This document shows, one piece after another, positions 6,866 to 13,620 of a stretch of 21,914 nt of DNA (the first letter of the stretch is position 1; every line of letters starts with the position of its first letter). The DNA is taken from the NCBI GenBank assembly GCA_027306915.1, contig DAHUYW010000056.1, forward strand, positions 1 through 21,914, given 5' to 3'. The translations under genes were made by a program, and so were the position numbers. The DNA is from Spirochaetales bacterium (GTDB lineage Bacteria > Spirochaetota > Spirochaetia > DAHUYW01). The notes beneath the pieces were generated by a model. That model did no database searches. It was not told the origin of the DNA and saw only the letters and a list, made by a program, of their open reading frames with translations.

Positions 6866-7993
6866 CTATTTTTCTGAAGTCTCGCCGTGGAGAAAGGCGA
6901 GGTACTTGCGGGCGATCTGGTCCTCGGGCTCGAGCTCAAGAACGGTATGAAAGAAGCCAATGGCCTCGTCTCTGTTCTCCTGCCGCATGCTCACAATCCC
7001 GAGGTTGGAGAGTATCTTGACGTTCTCGGGCTCAATCTTGAGCGCGATGAGAAGCTGCCGGCGGCTCTCGGCGAGCTCGCCGAGCTCCATAAGACAGATG
7101 GCGAGCTCGTTGTAGGTGTCGGCCTGGTTGCCGCCGAGTTGGATCGCCCGCTCGAAGGCTTTCCGACCTTCCGCGTACTCGCCGAGGCGGCGATAGCCCC
7201 ATCCGAGCAGGAACCACGCGTTCCAGACGTCCGGATGCATCTCGAGAAACTCCTTGACTTTCGCTATCCCGTCGCGCTCGCGTCCCATGCGAATGAAGTC
7301 GTATGCCTCTTTGAAGAGGTTGTCGAGGAGATCCTGTGACTTGAGCTCTTTGACCACTCTTTCTGCCCGGCGAATCCTTTCCGGATCGGACCCGTGGTCT
7401 ATGAAGTGCGTGAGATGCTCGACCGCCTTTATGTAGTTGCGCTGCCGAAGGAAGAAGTAGGCGGCGTTGTAGTTTACGTCCGGAGAGTCCGGTGCAAGTC
7501 GAAGGGCGCGCTTGTATGCCCGGAACGCCCGCTCTGCATACTCGTCGCGCAACTTTTCGTTGTGGATCTGGTCGTAGGCCTCGGAGTGCTCTTCGAAGAC
7601 GAGGGCCAGATTGATGAAGTTGCGTACGTCGGAAGGTACGAGGCTTCCAAGCGCCTTGAAGATCTCCTCCGCGAGGTCAAAGTCCTTGTTGTGCGCCTTC
7701 ATGATTGCGGTTGCGGTGAGCTCCTCAACTATCGAAGGCTTCACCTCGAGGATGAACTTGCGGTAGTAGTTGGCGTCCGCATGGTCCGGCTGGTAGGCGA
7801 GCACCTTCAACATACCGGCGACAATCATCTCCCACGACAGGTCGGTGAGCTCCCATCTCTCTTCGCCGTGGGGAAGCTCCACCGGCATGAGGATCGAGGG
7901 ATCGATCTTGAGATCGCCGATGGTTCGATCGAGGCTCTCGGGGATCGAGATGAAAACGATGTTCTTGAGGGGATCGCCGGGCTCAGAGGACAT
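6866..7993 (-). CDS. Tetratricopeptide-repeat (TPR) protein
   Basis: A 375-aa soluble protein without signal peptide. After an N-terminal segment of about 85 residues it consists of helical TPR hairpins, roughly at 88-120, 123-168, 172-205, 222-255, 258-290, 291-324 and 325-358. The last ones show the canonical spacing (for example WFLLGWGYRRLGEYAEGRKA and the repeat at 325-358). TPR arrays bind partner proteins; no enzyme motif is visible. The ATG overlaps the upstream PilZ gene's stop (TGATG), with GGAGAG inside the PilZ coding end, so the two are translationally coupled. A complex or shared pathway with the PilZ protein is likely but inferred from this coupling only. Confidence 0.85.
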   Translation of the reverse strand: MSSEPGDPLKNIVFISIPESLDRTIGDLKIDPSILMPVELPHGEERWELTDLSWEMIVAGMLKVLAYQPDHADANYYRKFILEVKPSIVEELTATAIMKAHNKDFDLAEEIFKALGSLVPSDVRNFINLALVFEEHSEAYDQIHNEKLRDEYAERAFRAYKRALRLAPDSPDVNYNAAYFFLRQRNYIKAVEHLTHFIDHGSDPERIRRAERVVKELKSQDLLDNLFKEAYDFIRMGRERDGIAKVKEFLEMHPDVWNAWFLLGWGYRRLGEYAEGRKAFERAIQLGGNQADTYNELAICLMELGELAESRRQLLIALKIEPENVKILSNLGIVSMRQENRDEAIGFFHTVLELEPEDQIARKYLAFLHGETSEK

Positions 7994-8829
7994 CAGGTCT
8001 CTCCGCTGCGGCTCTCGTCGGGAGGTGATTGTCGAACGGTCGTCAGGAATTCGTTGATGCGAACCTTGTACTCTAGGGGAAGGAGCGAGTCGTCGAACTG
8101 GACCGCGAGCGCAGCGATGTCCCTCCTGCCTTCGACTGGGTCGAAACGGATGATCCTGCCCGCGAGCTCGAGGTCCTGATTCTTGTCCTCAAGCTCAAGA
8201 TGGAGGACGGTCTCCTTATCCACGAGGAACTTGCCGATCCCGGTGACGATCAGCTTCGCTCCCGAAAAGGAAAGATCGCGAACTATGCACTTCCGCGGCA
8301 CGCCCTGGACATAGAGAATGGCATCCTTGGAAACCAGACCGAGCTTCCTCATCGATTCGACGGTAATCAGGATCCGGTCTTCCTTTCGACGCTTCGCATT
8401 GCTGGTGGCCTCGATAAGCTGACCGAGGGTTCCGATGAGATCGTCGGGCGGCCGCTGTGAATAGCTCAAGGAGACGACATTGAGCCCTTCGCTTCCCCCT
8501 GCATAGGGGCTGTAACCGACTACCCGGGAGCTCACATAGAAGGAGATGGGCGTTGATTTGCCCGGAAGCATGAATCCGAAGTGCAGCGACAGGACGTTGT
8601 TCGAACCGCGAATTTCGTTGAACAGCTCGCTCTTCACGTTCGCTATTATCTTTGCCCCGACCATCGAGCAGGATGAGATGACACAGGGGAGCTGCACGCC
8701 CAGGTACTTCAGAAAGATGTTCTTGGTGACGAGTCCGACAGTCTGAATGACCTCCTTCGTGAAAGTCACGTCGGTCGACTGATACAGCTCGTAGTACTTG
8801 GAGATTTGCTGGGCCGTGAGGAGAGCCAT
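7993..8829 (-). CDS. PilZ-domain c-di-GMP-binding protein
   Basis: About 278 aa with two parts: an N-terminal beta-rich domain (about 20-130) and a C-terminal PilZ domain (about 145-265). Both cyclic di-GMP motifs are intact: RxxxR at R150-R154 (RKEDR) and DxSxxG at D187-G192 (DLSFSG); this numbering counts two extra residues from a TTG at 8835. No membrane segment is seen, so the protein is cytosolic. The ATG at 8829 was preferred. There is no Shine-Dalgarno sequence, and a strong promoter places the predicted transcript start at about 8835, giving a near-leaderless mRNA. It is coupled to the TPR gene downstream. The intact motifs contrast with the degenerate motif in the membrane PilZ protein at 43-1119. 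Confidence 0.87.
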   Translation of the reverse strand: MALLTAQQISKYYELYQSTDVTFTKEVIQTVGLVTKNIFLKYLGVQLPCVISSCSMVGAKIIANVKSELFNEIRGSNNVLSLHFGFMLPGKSTPISFYVSSRVVGYSPYAGGSEGLNVVSLSYSQRPPDDLIGTLGQLIEATSNAKRRKEDRILITVESMRKLGLVSKDAILYVQGVPRKCIVRDLSFSGAKLIVTGIGKFLVDKETVLHLELEDKNQDLELAGRIIRFDPVEGRRDIAALAVQFDDSLLPLEYKVRINEFLTTVRQSPPDESRSGET

Positions 8830-8841
8830 AGACAATGAGGA

Positions 8842-8870
8842 ATAGTAGTGGTTTCCCTGGGCGATGTCAA
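8842..8870 (-). promoter_or_regulatory. Sigma-70 promoter for the PilZ-TPR operon
   Basis: Minus strand: perfect -35 TTGACA (8865-8870), 17-nt spacer, -10 TACTAT (8842-8847, 4 of 6). The predicted start near 8835 lies about 6 nt from the ATG at 8829 and on an alternative TTG at 8835. Confidence 0.65.
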
Positions 8871-8904
8871 CTCGAGCCGCCGTCTGAGGATCACGGGACG
8901 GGCG

Positions 8905-9210
8905 CTATTCCTCCAGAAGGCTCTTGTCTATCCTCTCGATGAGCGCCTGCGTGATCCGCACCACCTCTTCCGACTCGTGATCGGCCGGCGGCTCGCGTCC
9001 TCGCTCTCTCTCCTTGAACAACTCGTCGGTGAGGAGCAGTCCGGTCAGAATCGCCACCCTCAGAGGATCCTTGATCGCCACCGAGGTCTCGATTTCTTTT
9101 ACCTTCTTTTCCAGATATTCAACAATGCGGGCGAGGTATTCGCTGTCTTCGTCCGCCTGAATGGAAAACGAGGTGCCCAACAGGCTGATTTGAACGTTCC
9201 CCTTTCCCAT
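8905..9210 (-). CDS. zapA: Cell division protein ZapA
   Basis: A 101-aa ZapA-family protein. ZapA binds and bundles FtsZ at the division ring. The N-terminal part (about 4-45) has the typical beta-hairpin and helix pattern (VQISLLGTSFSIQADED, then the helix YLARIVEYLEKKVKEI). The middle (about 50-70) carries the conserved DPLRVAILTGLLLTDELF segment, and the rest is a coiled coil. The length is normal for the family. No strong Shine-Dalgarno sequence precedes the ATG; the 5' region is occupied by an inverted-repeat element (9221-9344) that separates it from the coiled-coil gene upstream. It is the last gene of the infC-rpmI-rplT-coiled-coil-zapA cluster. Confidence 0.88.
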   Translation of the reverse strand: MGKGNVQISLLGTSFSIQADEDSEYLARIVEYLEKKVKEIETSVAIKDPLRVAILTGLLLTDELFKERERGREPPADHESEEVVRITQALIERIDKSLLEE

Positions 9211-9220
9211 GGAGGCTCTT

Positions 9221-9344
9221 TAGCAGGTTGTTGAAAGAGCAGAGGCGACTGCGAAAATCGGCATTCCGCTCGAACCAACTTCAAGGCGAGCATATGAGAA
9301 GTGCCGATTTTCGTGCTCTTTATTCATGTTTCAAGAACCTGCTA
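9221..9344. repeat. 124-bp inverted-repeat element (MITE-like)
   Basis: The two ends begin with TAGCAGGTT[G/C]TTGAAA in opposite orientation (16 bp, one mismatch). Further in, both arms share AGAGCA, a perfect CGAAAATCGGCA (12 bp) and GCTCG, so nearly the whole element folds back on itself. No coding capacity and no U-tract are present, so a simple terminator is unlikely. The ends resemble termini of small non-autonomous transposable elements. It occupies nearly all of the spacer between the ZapB-like gene and zapA, and its right end supplies the TAG stop of the former. No clear target-site duplication is seen. Confidence 0.75.
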
Positions 9345-9788
9345 GAATATGTCGAGCTCGGCTTCCGGCTTCCCGGTGTTGCTTGCTTCCACCTCCTGAT
9401 CCAATTTGCGCGCAGAATTGCCGGTGGGGTCGGCGGTTGGCCGCGGATGCTGTACGGTTGGCGCCTCGCTGTTTGAGTGCGCCCGCTGCTCCCGCGGCCT
9501 TGCTGCCGCCGCTTGTCCTTCGACGGGAGAAGGCCTGGCCGCAGCCGCTGCGGCCTGTGGCGCCTCGTCGAGATGGTCGAGCTCCGAGATCACGCTGACG
9601 ATACCCTGCTCGATCTCGCTCTGGTCCTCTTTGAAATTGGAGATGAGCACTTCAAGCTCTTCGATCCGGTCCTGATACTCGGCAAGACGATTCTTGAGGG
9701 TGTAGTTCTCCTCTCGCAACTTGCTGATGAGCTCGATCGCGCGGTGTACCCTCGCATCGAGCTGTCGGATCTGCTCCAAGGTGACCAT
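9342..9788 (-). CDS. Coiled-coil protein, ZapB-like cell-division candidate
   Basis: A 148-aa protein. Residues 1-74 form a strongly predicted coiled coil with regular heptads (IELISKLREENYTLKNRLAE). Residues 75-143 are low-complexity Ala/Pro/Glu/Arg, and the C-terminus is the acidic ELDIF. The N-terminal coiled coil resembles ZapB, which connects ZapA to the nucleoid, and zapA is the next gene, supporting a division role. The ATG at 9788 was chosen because it starts the coiled coil and lies 5 nt after the rplT stop; the longer reading frame runs back into rplT. The stop codon TAG is the first three bases of the inverted-repeat element, so the original C-terminus may have differed. Confidence 0.75.
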   Translation of the reverse strand: MVTLEQIRQLDARVHRAIELISKLREENYTLKNRLAEYQDRIEELEVLISNFKEDQSEIEQGIVSVISELDHLDEAPQAAAAAARPSPVEGQAAAARPREQRAHSNSEAPTVQHPRPTADPTGNSARKLDQEVEASNTGKPEAELDIF

Positions 9789-9793
9789 AGGCG

Positions 9794-10153
9794 CTAATGG
9801 CTCAAGGCTTTCTTGGCTTCGACGACGAGGGTTGCGAAGGCCTTCATATCCTCGATCGCCAGATTCGCGAGGGCCTTTCGATTGACCTGGACGCCGGCTT
9901 CCTTCAGTCCGTGCATGAGCTGCGAGTAGGTGAGGTCCTCTCCTCGCGCCGCCGCCGAGATCCGGGCGATCCACAACCCGCGAAAGTCCCGCTTCTTGGC
10001 TCGGCGGTCCCGGTAGGCATAGACCCCCGCCTTGGCGACGGCATCCTTGGCGACCCGGAAGAGCTTGCTCTTCTTGCCCCGGTAGCCCTTCGCGGCTTTG
10101 AGGATCTTCTTTCGACGATCATGTCGTCTCGTTCCGTCTACTGCTCGTGGCAT
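9794..10153 (-). CDS. rplT: 50S ribosomal protein L20
   Basis: A 119-aa protein of standard length that binds 23S rRNA early in 50S assembly. It is recognised from its very basic N-terminus ([19 protein letters not shown]), the [19 protein letters not shown] segment and the [14 protein letters not shown] block. A good AAAGGAG site precedes the ATG at 10153. It follows rpmI by 33 nt in the conserved infC-rpmI-rplT order. L20 represses this operon in several bacteria by binding the leader mRNA; I could not identify such a site with confidence here. Confidence 0.97.
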   Translation of the reverse strand: MPRAVDGTRRHDRRKKILKAAKGYRGKKSKLFRVAKDAVAKAGVYAYRDRRAKKRDFRGLWIARISAAARGEDLTYSQLMHGLKEAGVQVNRKALANLAIEDMKAFATLVVEAKKALSH

Positions 10154-10186
10154 GATGTGCTCCTTTCTTGTCCTGGCTCGCTTGCT

Positions 10187-10384
10187 TCAACCGTAGGGCA
10201 AGAGCCTCTTCACTCGCGGCGCTTCCGTGGGGCTCAAGATTCCGCCGTGGCGCAGGGCGCGCTTGCGCTTCGAGCTTTTCTTCGTCAGGATGTGCCTGAG
10301 ACCTTGCTTCTTATAGCGTACCTTGCCGGTGCCGGTCAGCGAATATCGCTTCGCCGCCGCCCGTCTCGTCTTCATCTTCGGCAT
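10187..10384 (-). CDS. rpmI: 50S ribosomal protein L35
   Basis: A 65-aa basic protein of typical length. It shows the L35 pattern [21 protein letters not shown], then the conserved [12 protein letters not shown] stretch and the C-terminal [14 protein letters not shown] lies upstream of the ATG at 10384. It is second in the infC-rpmI-rplT operon, 70 nt after infC; that spacer contains a small hairpin at 10404-10420. Confidence 0.97.
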   Translation of the reverse strand: MPKMKTRRAAAKRYSLTGTGKVRYKKQGLRHILTKKSSKRKRALRHGGILSPTEAPRVKRLLPYG

Positions 10385-10403
10385 CGTTGCCTTCCTTATC
10401 CTT

Positions 10404-10420
10404 CCAGGCGTTCCGCCTGG
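10404..10420 (-). promoter_or_regulatory. Intercistronic hairpin between infC and rpmI
   Basis: A perfect 7-bp stem, CCAGGCG/CGCCTGG, with a GAA loop about 20 nt upstream of the rpmI start. There is no U-tract, so it is not a terminator. It could be an mRNA processing or translational control element, for example for L20 autoregulation. Confidence 0.4.
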
Positions 10421-10454
10421 GGTCGATGTGCTTTGGCAGTTCTGACAGGTCGTC

Positions 10455-10973
10455 TTATTTCTTTGCTTTGGGATTCAGCGTCATCGACATGAAGCGGCCT
10501 TCCATGGCCGCGCCCTTGTCCATGATGTACGATCCTTCGAGCAGCTCAAGAACCTTGTCGAGGACCACCCGCCCAAGCTCGGTATGCGCGAGCTCTCTAC
10601 CGCGAAAACGAATCGTCACCTTTACCTTGTTGCCCTCGTCGAGAAACTCACGAATGTGGGCGGTCTTGAACTCGAGGTCGTGCTTCTCGATTTTTGGCTG
10701 CATCCGTATCTCTTTGATCTTGATCAGCTTCTGCTTCTTTTTTGAGTCCTTGATTCGCTTCTCTTGCTCGAACTTGTACTTGCCATAGTCAAGGATCCTG
10801 CTGACCGGCGGGATCGCCTGCGGAGCAATTTCGACAAGGTCAAGTCCAGCTTCACGCGCCATGGCGAGGGCTTCGACGGTAGGCACGACCCCTCGCTGAT
10901 TTCCTTCATGGTCAATAAGCCGGACCTCTTTCACCCGGATCGCACTGTTGATCCGCAACTCTTTGACTGACAA
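10455..10973 (-). CDS. infC: Translation initiation factor IF-3
   Basis: A 172-aa IF-3 with the N-terminal domain ([21 protein letters not shown], about 5-75), a lysine-rich linker helix ([19 protein letters not shown]) and a C-terminal domain (about 85-172, including [25 protein letters not shown]). IF-3 binds the 30S subunit and rejects incorrect start codons. The frame is open 100 codons further upstream, but IF-3 homology begins at the TTG at 10973, preceded by AGGAGG. A non-ATG start is a known feature of infC (AUU in E. coli) that lets IF-3 limit its own synthesis; TTG here suggests similar autocontrol. Confidence 0.94.
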   Translation of the reverse strand: MSVKELRINSAIRVKEVRLIDHEGNQRGVVPTVEALAMAREAGLDLVEIAPQAIPPVSRILDYGKYKFEQEKRIKDSKKKQKLIKIKEIRMQPKIEKHDLEFKTAHIREFLDEGNKVKVTIRFRGRELAHTELGRVVLDKVLELLEGSYIMDKGAAMEGRFMSMTLNPKAKK

Positions 10974-10989
10974 ACTCCCTCCTCTTGGG

Positions 10990-11007
10990 TCTTCCGTTCG
11001 GGGAAGA
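10990..11007 (-). promoter_or_regulatory. infC leader hairpin
   Basis: A perfect 6-bp stem, TCTTCC/GGAAGA, with loop CCGAAC in the predicted 46-nt infC leader, ending about 17 nt before the TTG start. It may tune initiation; no ligand or protein partner can be assigned. Confidence 0.35.
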
Positions 11008-11025
11008 TATAATTCGTAACAATAC

Positions 11026-11054
11026 ACTATAACATCGTGACTTAAAAGAGTAAA
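11026..11054 (-). promoter_or_regulatory. Sigma-70 promoter for infC-rpmI-rplT
   Basis: Minus strand: -35 TTTACT (11049-11054, 4 of 6), 17-nt spacer, -10 TATAGT (11026-11031, 5 of 6). The -35 box overlaps the U-tract of the metW terminator, so the two transcription units are packed back to back. Confidence 0.6.
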
Positions 11055-11081
11055 GAACCGCGGCTCGTCCGACGAAGCCGC
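11052..11081 (-). terminator. Intrinsic terminator of metX-metW
   Basis: On the minus strand GCGGCT pairs with AGCCGC, continuing into CGT/ACG after one bulged T with loop CGG, followed by GGTTCTTT. It lies 15 nt after the metW stop. Confidence 0.7.
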
Positions 11082-11095
11082 CGCAACGAGCGCCT

Positions 11096-11698
11096 TTATG
11101 CGTAGCGTTCCAGGATGTAGAGCACCTCGGTTGCGAAGAAGTTCTTCGGGAGACGTCGAATCCGCTTTTCGCCTCGAAGCCCGATCTCGGCGAGGATCGT
11201 AAAGGAGCGATCCTTGCATACCGCGATGAAGTCGTTTCGGGTGCAAAGGTGAATATTCGGGGTGTTGTACCATTGATAGGGCAGGTGGCGGTTCACCGGC
11301 ATTCTGCCGCGCATGAGCAGCTGTGCGCGGGTAAGCCAGTATCCGAAGTTCGGAAAGCTCACAATCGCACGTTTGCCCACCCGCAGCATCTCCTCGAGAA
11401 CCATGATGGGGTTTCGAATGACCTGCAGGGTCTCATTCAGGACCACATAGTCGTAGGACTTCGTGCCATAGTCCTTTAGCCCCTCATCGAGATTTCCCTG
11501 AAAGACCGAGATCCCCTTCGCGATACACTGGATGATCATGTCCTCTTCGATCTCGACGCCGCGACCGAGAACCCCCCGCTCCTTGATGAGGCGATGAAGC
11601 AGCTCGCCGTCCCCGCAGCCGAGGTCGAGGACCTTGCTCCTCGGCTCCACGACGCGAACGATCTCGTCGTAGCTGATGTGAGGTCTATCTTCCTTCAT
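11096..11698 (-). CDS. metW: Methionine biosynthesis protein MetW
   Basis: A 200-aa class I SAM-methyltransferase-fold protein of the MetW family. The typical start [16 protein letters not shown] is followed by the SAM-binding motif [12 protein letters not shown], then the MetW signatures [10 protein letters not shown] and FPNFGYW and the region [19 protein letters not shown]. MetW is found paired with MetX and is required for homoserine acyltransfer in several bacteria. It overlaps metX by 14 nt, indicating translational coupling; the ATG at 11698 matches the family N-terminus better than the longer frame. A terminator follows. Confidence 0.93.
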   Translation of the reverse strand: MKEDRPHISYDEIVRVVEPRSKVLDLGCGDGELLHRLIKERGVLGRGVEIEEDMIIQCIAKGISVFQGNLDEGLKDYGTKSYDYVVLNETLQVIRNPIMVLEEMLRVGKRAIVSFPNFGYWLTRAQLLMRGRMPVNRHLPYQWYNTPNIHLCTRNDFIAVCKDRSFTILAEIGLRGEKRIRRLPKNFFATEVLYILERYA

Positions 11699-12836
11699 AG
11701 ACCGTATCCAGGAAGGAAGAGATGATCTTGCCCTGCCGCTCGGTCTCAAGCAAGAAGGAATCATGGCCGAAGGCGCAGGAGATCTCGGTGAAGGACACAT
11801 CCCTGTTCGCCTTCATGAGGGCGAAGACAATCTCCTTCGATTGGTAGGTAGGGTAAAGCCAATCGGAGGTGAACGAGACCACGAGGAACTTCGCGCGGGT
11901 CCTTGAGTAGGCGTTTGCCAGCCCGCCGTAGCGCTCACCCAGGTCGAAGTAGTCCATCGCCTTCGAGATATAAATGTAGGAGTTGGCGTCGAAGCGCTCC
12001 ACGAACTTGTCGCCCTGGTGGTTCAGGTAGCTCTCAATCTCGAAGAGGTCATCGAAGTCATAGGCGTAGGTTTCCCGCTCGCGAAGCCGGCGCCCGAACT
12101 TCGTGCGCATTGACTCGTCGGAGAGGTAGGTGATGTGACCCACCATGCGCGCAGTCGCCAGCCCCCTTGCCGGCACCGATCTGCCGTAGTAGTCGCCGCC
12201 GTTCCAGTTGGGATCGGACATTATTGCGCTGCGGCCAACCGCGTCGAAGGCGATCCCCTGCGCGGTCAGCCGTGCCGTCGACGCGAGGATCGCCGCGGAG
12301 CGCACCCTCTCGGGATACTCTACCGCCCATTCAAGCGCCTGCATTCCGCCCATCGAGCCGCCGATCACGCAGAGCAGGGATTCAATACCAAGGTGGTCGA
12401 TGAGGACCTTCTGGACTTTCACCATGTCGTGGATGGTGATCACCGGAAAGGTCATGCCGTACTCCTTTCCGGTGGCTGGATTGATAGAGTTTGGACCGGT
12501 CGTGCCGCGACAGCCTCCGAGTACATTCGAGCAGATGATGAAATACTTCTCGGTGTCGAGCCCCTTGCCCGGACCGATCATGTTCTCCCACCATCCGTCG
12601 TGTTGATCATCGGGACTGTACTTCCCGGCCGCATGCGCATCGCCCGAGAAGGCATGTACGACGAGAATGGCATTGGATTTTTGCCCGTTCAGGGTGCCGT
12701 AGGTCTCGTATCGCACGGTGATCGGGCCGAAGTTCTGTCCATTGTCGAGGAGAACGCCCTCTCCGGCGCGACCGAATTCGAAGTCGCACGGCTGCACGAT
12801 CCCCACGCTGTCGACTGATTCATCCATGGTAAACAT
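11685..12836 (-). CDS. metX: Homoserine O-acetyltransferase MetX
   Basis: A 383-aa alpha/beta-hydrolase-fold acyltransferase that activates homoserine in methionine synthesis. The catalytic triad is visible: Ser161 in GGSMGG, Asp325 in SDWLYP and His358 in GHDS. The [11 protein letters not shown] segment is also characteristic. Acetyl- versus succinyl-CoA use cannot be decided safely from these motifs. The start is uncertain: the ATG at 12836 and another at 12827 both lack a Shine-Dalgarno sequence, and the promoter predicts transcription starting about 5 nt before the first. It forms an operon with metW. Confidence 0.94.
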   Translation of the reverse strand: MFTMDESVDSVGIVQPCDFEFGRAGEGVLLDNGQNFGPITVRYETYGTLNGQKSNAILVVHAFSGDAHAAGKYSPDDQHDGWWENMIGPGKGLDTEKYFIICSNVLGGCRGTTGPNSINPATGKEYGMTFPVITIHDMVKVQKVLIDHLGIESLLCVIGGSMGGMQALEWAVEYPERVRSAAILASTARLTAQGIAFDAVGRSAIMSDPNWNGGDYYGRSVPARGLATARMVGHITYLSDESMRTKFGRRLRERETYAYDFDDLFEIESYLNHQGDKFVERFDANSYIYISKAMDYFDLGERYGGLANAYSRTRAKFLVVSFTSDWLYPTYQSKEIVFALMKANRDVSFTEISCAFGHDSFLLETERQGKIISSFLDTVYEGR

Positions 12837-12847
12837 CAGGGTACCGT

Positions 12848-12876
12848 ATCCTAGATTGAGGGCACGCTCATGTCAA
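12848..12876 (-). promoter_or_regulatory. Sigma-70 promoter for metX-metW
   Basis: Minus strand: perfect -35 TTGACA (12871-12876), 17-nt spacer, -10 TAGGAT (12848-12853, 4 of 6). The predicted start near 12841 leaves a leader of about 5 nt. No S-box, SAM-II or other riboswitch fits in so short a leader. Confidence 0.65.
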
Positions 12877-12909
12877 GGCGAGGCTGAGAATCCGGCACAA
12901 ACGGACCGC

Positions 12910-12938
12910 TTGCGCAGGGCTCGCCCTTCTGATACCGT
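12910..12938 (+). promoter_or_regulatory. Weak promoter candidate for the 210-aa membrane protein
   Basis: TTGCGC (12910-12915), 17-nt spacer, then TGA-TACCGT (extended -10 TG motif; hexamer 12933-12938). Matches to consensus are poor (3 of 6 each), but the position, 11 nt before the ATG, and the lack of any Shine-Dalgarno sequence fit the near-leaderless pattern of neighbouring genes. Confidence 0.3.
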
Positions 12939-12949
12939 CCTAAGCCATC

Positions 12950-13582
12950 ATGGTACTCTTCTTGCTTGGCTCGATTCCGCTCTCTTACGGCTTTCTCATG
13001 AGCCTCATCCTGCCTCCTCGGCGCTACGGAAGGGAGCTATGGTTCTGGTTCTTTCGCGGCATTCTCACCTTCATCCCTGCATACCTTCTCTTCTTGCTCC
13101 TTCGGACGATCGTGCCGCTCGCCTTCACGCCGCTGGGGATCTACGGCTACTACTTCTACCATGACGCGTTTCTGTTTGCTCTCATGAGCGTTGCCGGCTA
13201 TGTGCTCATCTCGATCTATTTCCCACGAATCGGGGACAGGAGCGTTGGCGAGGTGCTCTCCTACCTTAGCGGCTTTTTCACCTGCGTGGCCGCTGCTGAT
13301 TTCGTGCGGCACTATGGCGCGTTCAATCTCTACCTCTTGTTCCTGCTGCCTGTGCTCAGGATCTCGACTATTCTCGTTTTTGCGATCCTGCTGCCACGCG
13401 CACTCGAGCGCCGGGGTGAGATCCCCTATCACCACATCATCGCCGCGCTGCTCTTCCTTGCCCTCACCGCGGCGGTGGGGCTTCTCTATGTCATCCATTT
13501 CGAATGGATCTCGATCCTTGGCGGCATCGTGATCGCTGCCGGGGCAAGCGCGTTCTTCTGGCTCAATCGGGATTCGGTGTAG
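12950..13582 (+). CDS. Multi-pass membrane protein of unknown function
   Basis: A 210-aa, very hydrophobic protein with about seven predicted transmembrane segments (roughly 1-22, 31-52, 67-90, 100-117, 122-147, 157-180 and 183-203), joined by short charged loops such as PPRRYGRE and LPRALERRGE. I do not recognise a family, and no catalytic motif is obvious; a His-rich spot, YHH, occurs before the sixth segment. It stands alone between divergent metX and convergent aldolase, so the context gives no functional hint. The ATG at 12950 lacks a Shine-Dalgarno sequence. Coding status is supported by length, typical membrane-protein composition and absence of a credible gene on the opposite strand. 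Confidence 0.8.
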   Translation: MVLFLLGSIPLSYGFLMSLILPPRRYGRELWFWFFRGILTFIPAYLLFLLLRTIVPLAFTPLGIYGYYFYHDAFLFALMSVAGYVLISIYFPRIGDRSVGEVLSYLSGFFTCVAAADFVRHYGAFNLYLLFLLPVLRISTILVFAILLPRALERRGEIPYHHIIAALLFLALTAAVGLLYVIHFEWISILGGIVIAAGASAFFWLNRDSV

Positions 13583-13585
13583 CGA

Positions 13586-13607
13586 GGGTCGCCGGAATCG
13601 GCGACCC
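13586..13607. terminator. Hairpin between convergent genes
   Basis: A perfect 9-bp stem, GGGTCGCCG/CGGCGACCC, with loop GAAT starts 3 nt after the stop of the membrane protein gene and 14 nt beyond the aldolase stop on the other strand. Neither side carries a clear U-tract, so termination is plausible but would be atypical. Confidence 0.45.
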
Positions 13608-13620
13608 CCAGCGGGAAAAA

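Noticed and set aside
9221..9344. Inverted repeat as a rho-independent terminator
   Set aside because: Arms are far longer than a terminator stem, have internal mismatched blocks and no U-tract; a repeat element explains it better.
9789..9974. N-terminal extension of the ZapB-like frame into rplT
   Set aside because: The extra sequence is an out-of-frame reading of rplT; the coiled coil starts at the ATG at 9788.
10974..11273. 100-residue N-terminal extension of infC
   Set aside because: Runs through the promoter, the metW terminator and the end of metW; IF-3 homology begins at the TTG at 10973.
12837..12949. SAM or methionine riboswitch upstream of metX
   Set aside because: The consensus promoter leaves a leader of only about 5 nt, too short for an aptamer.
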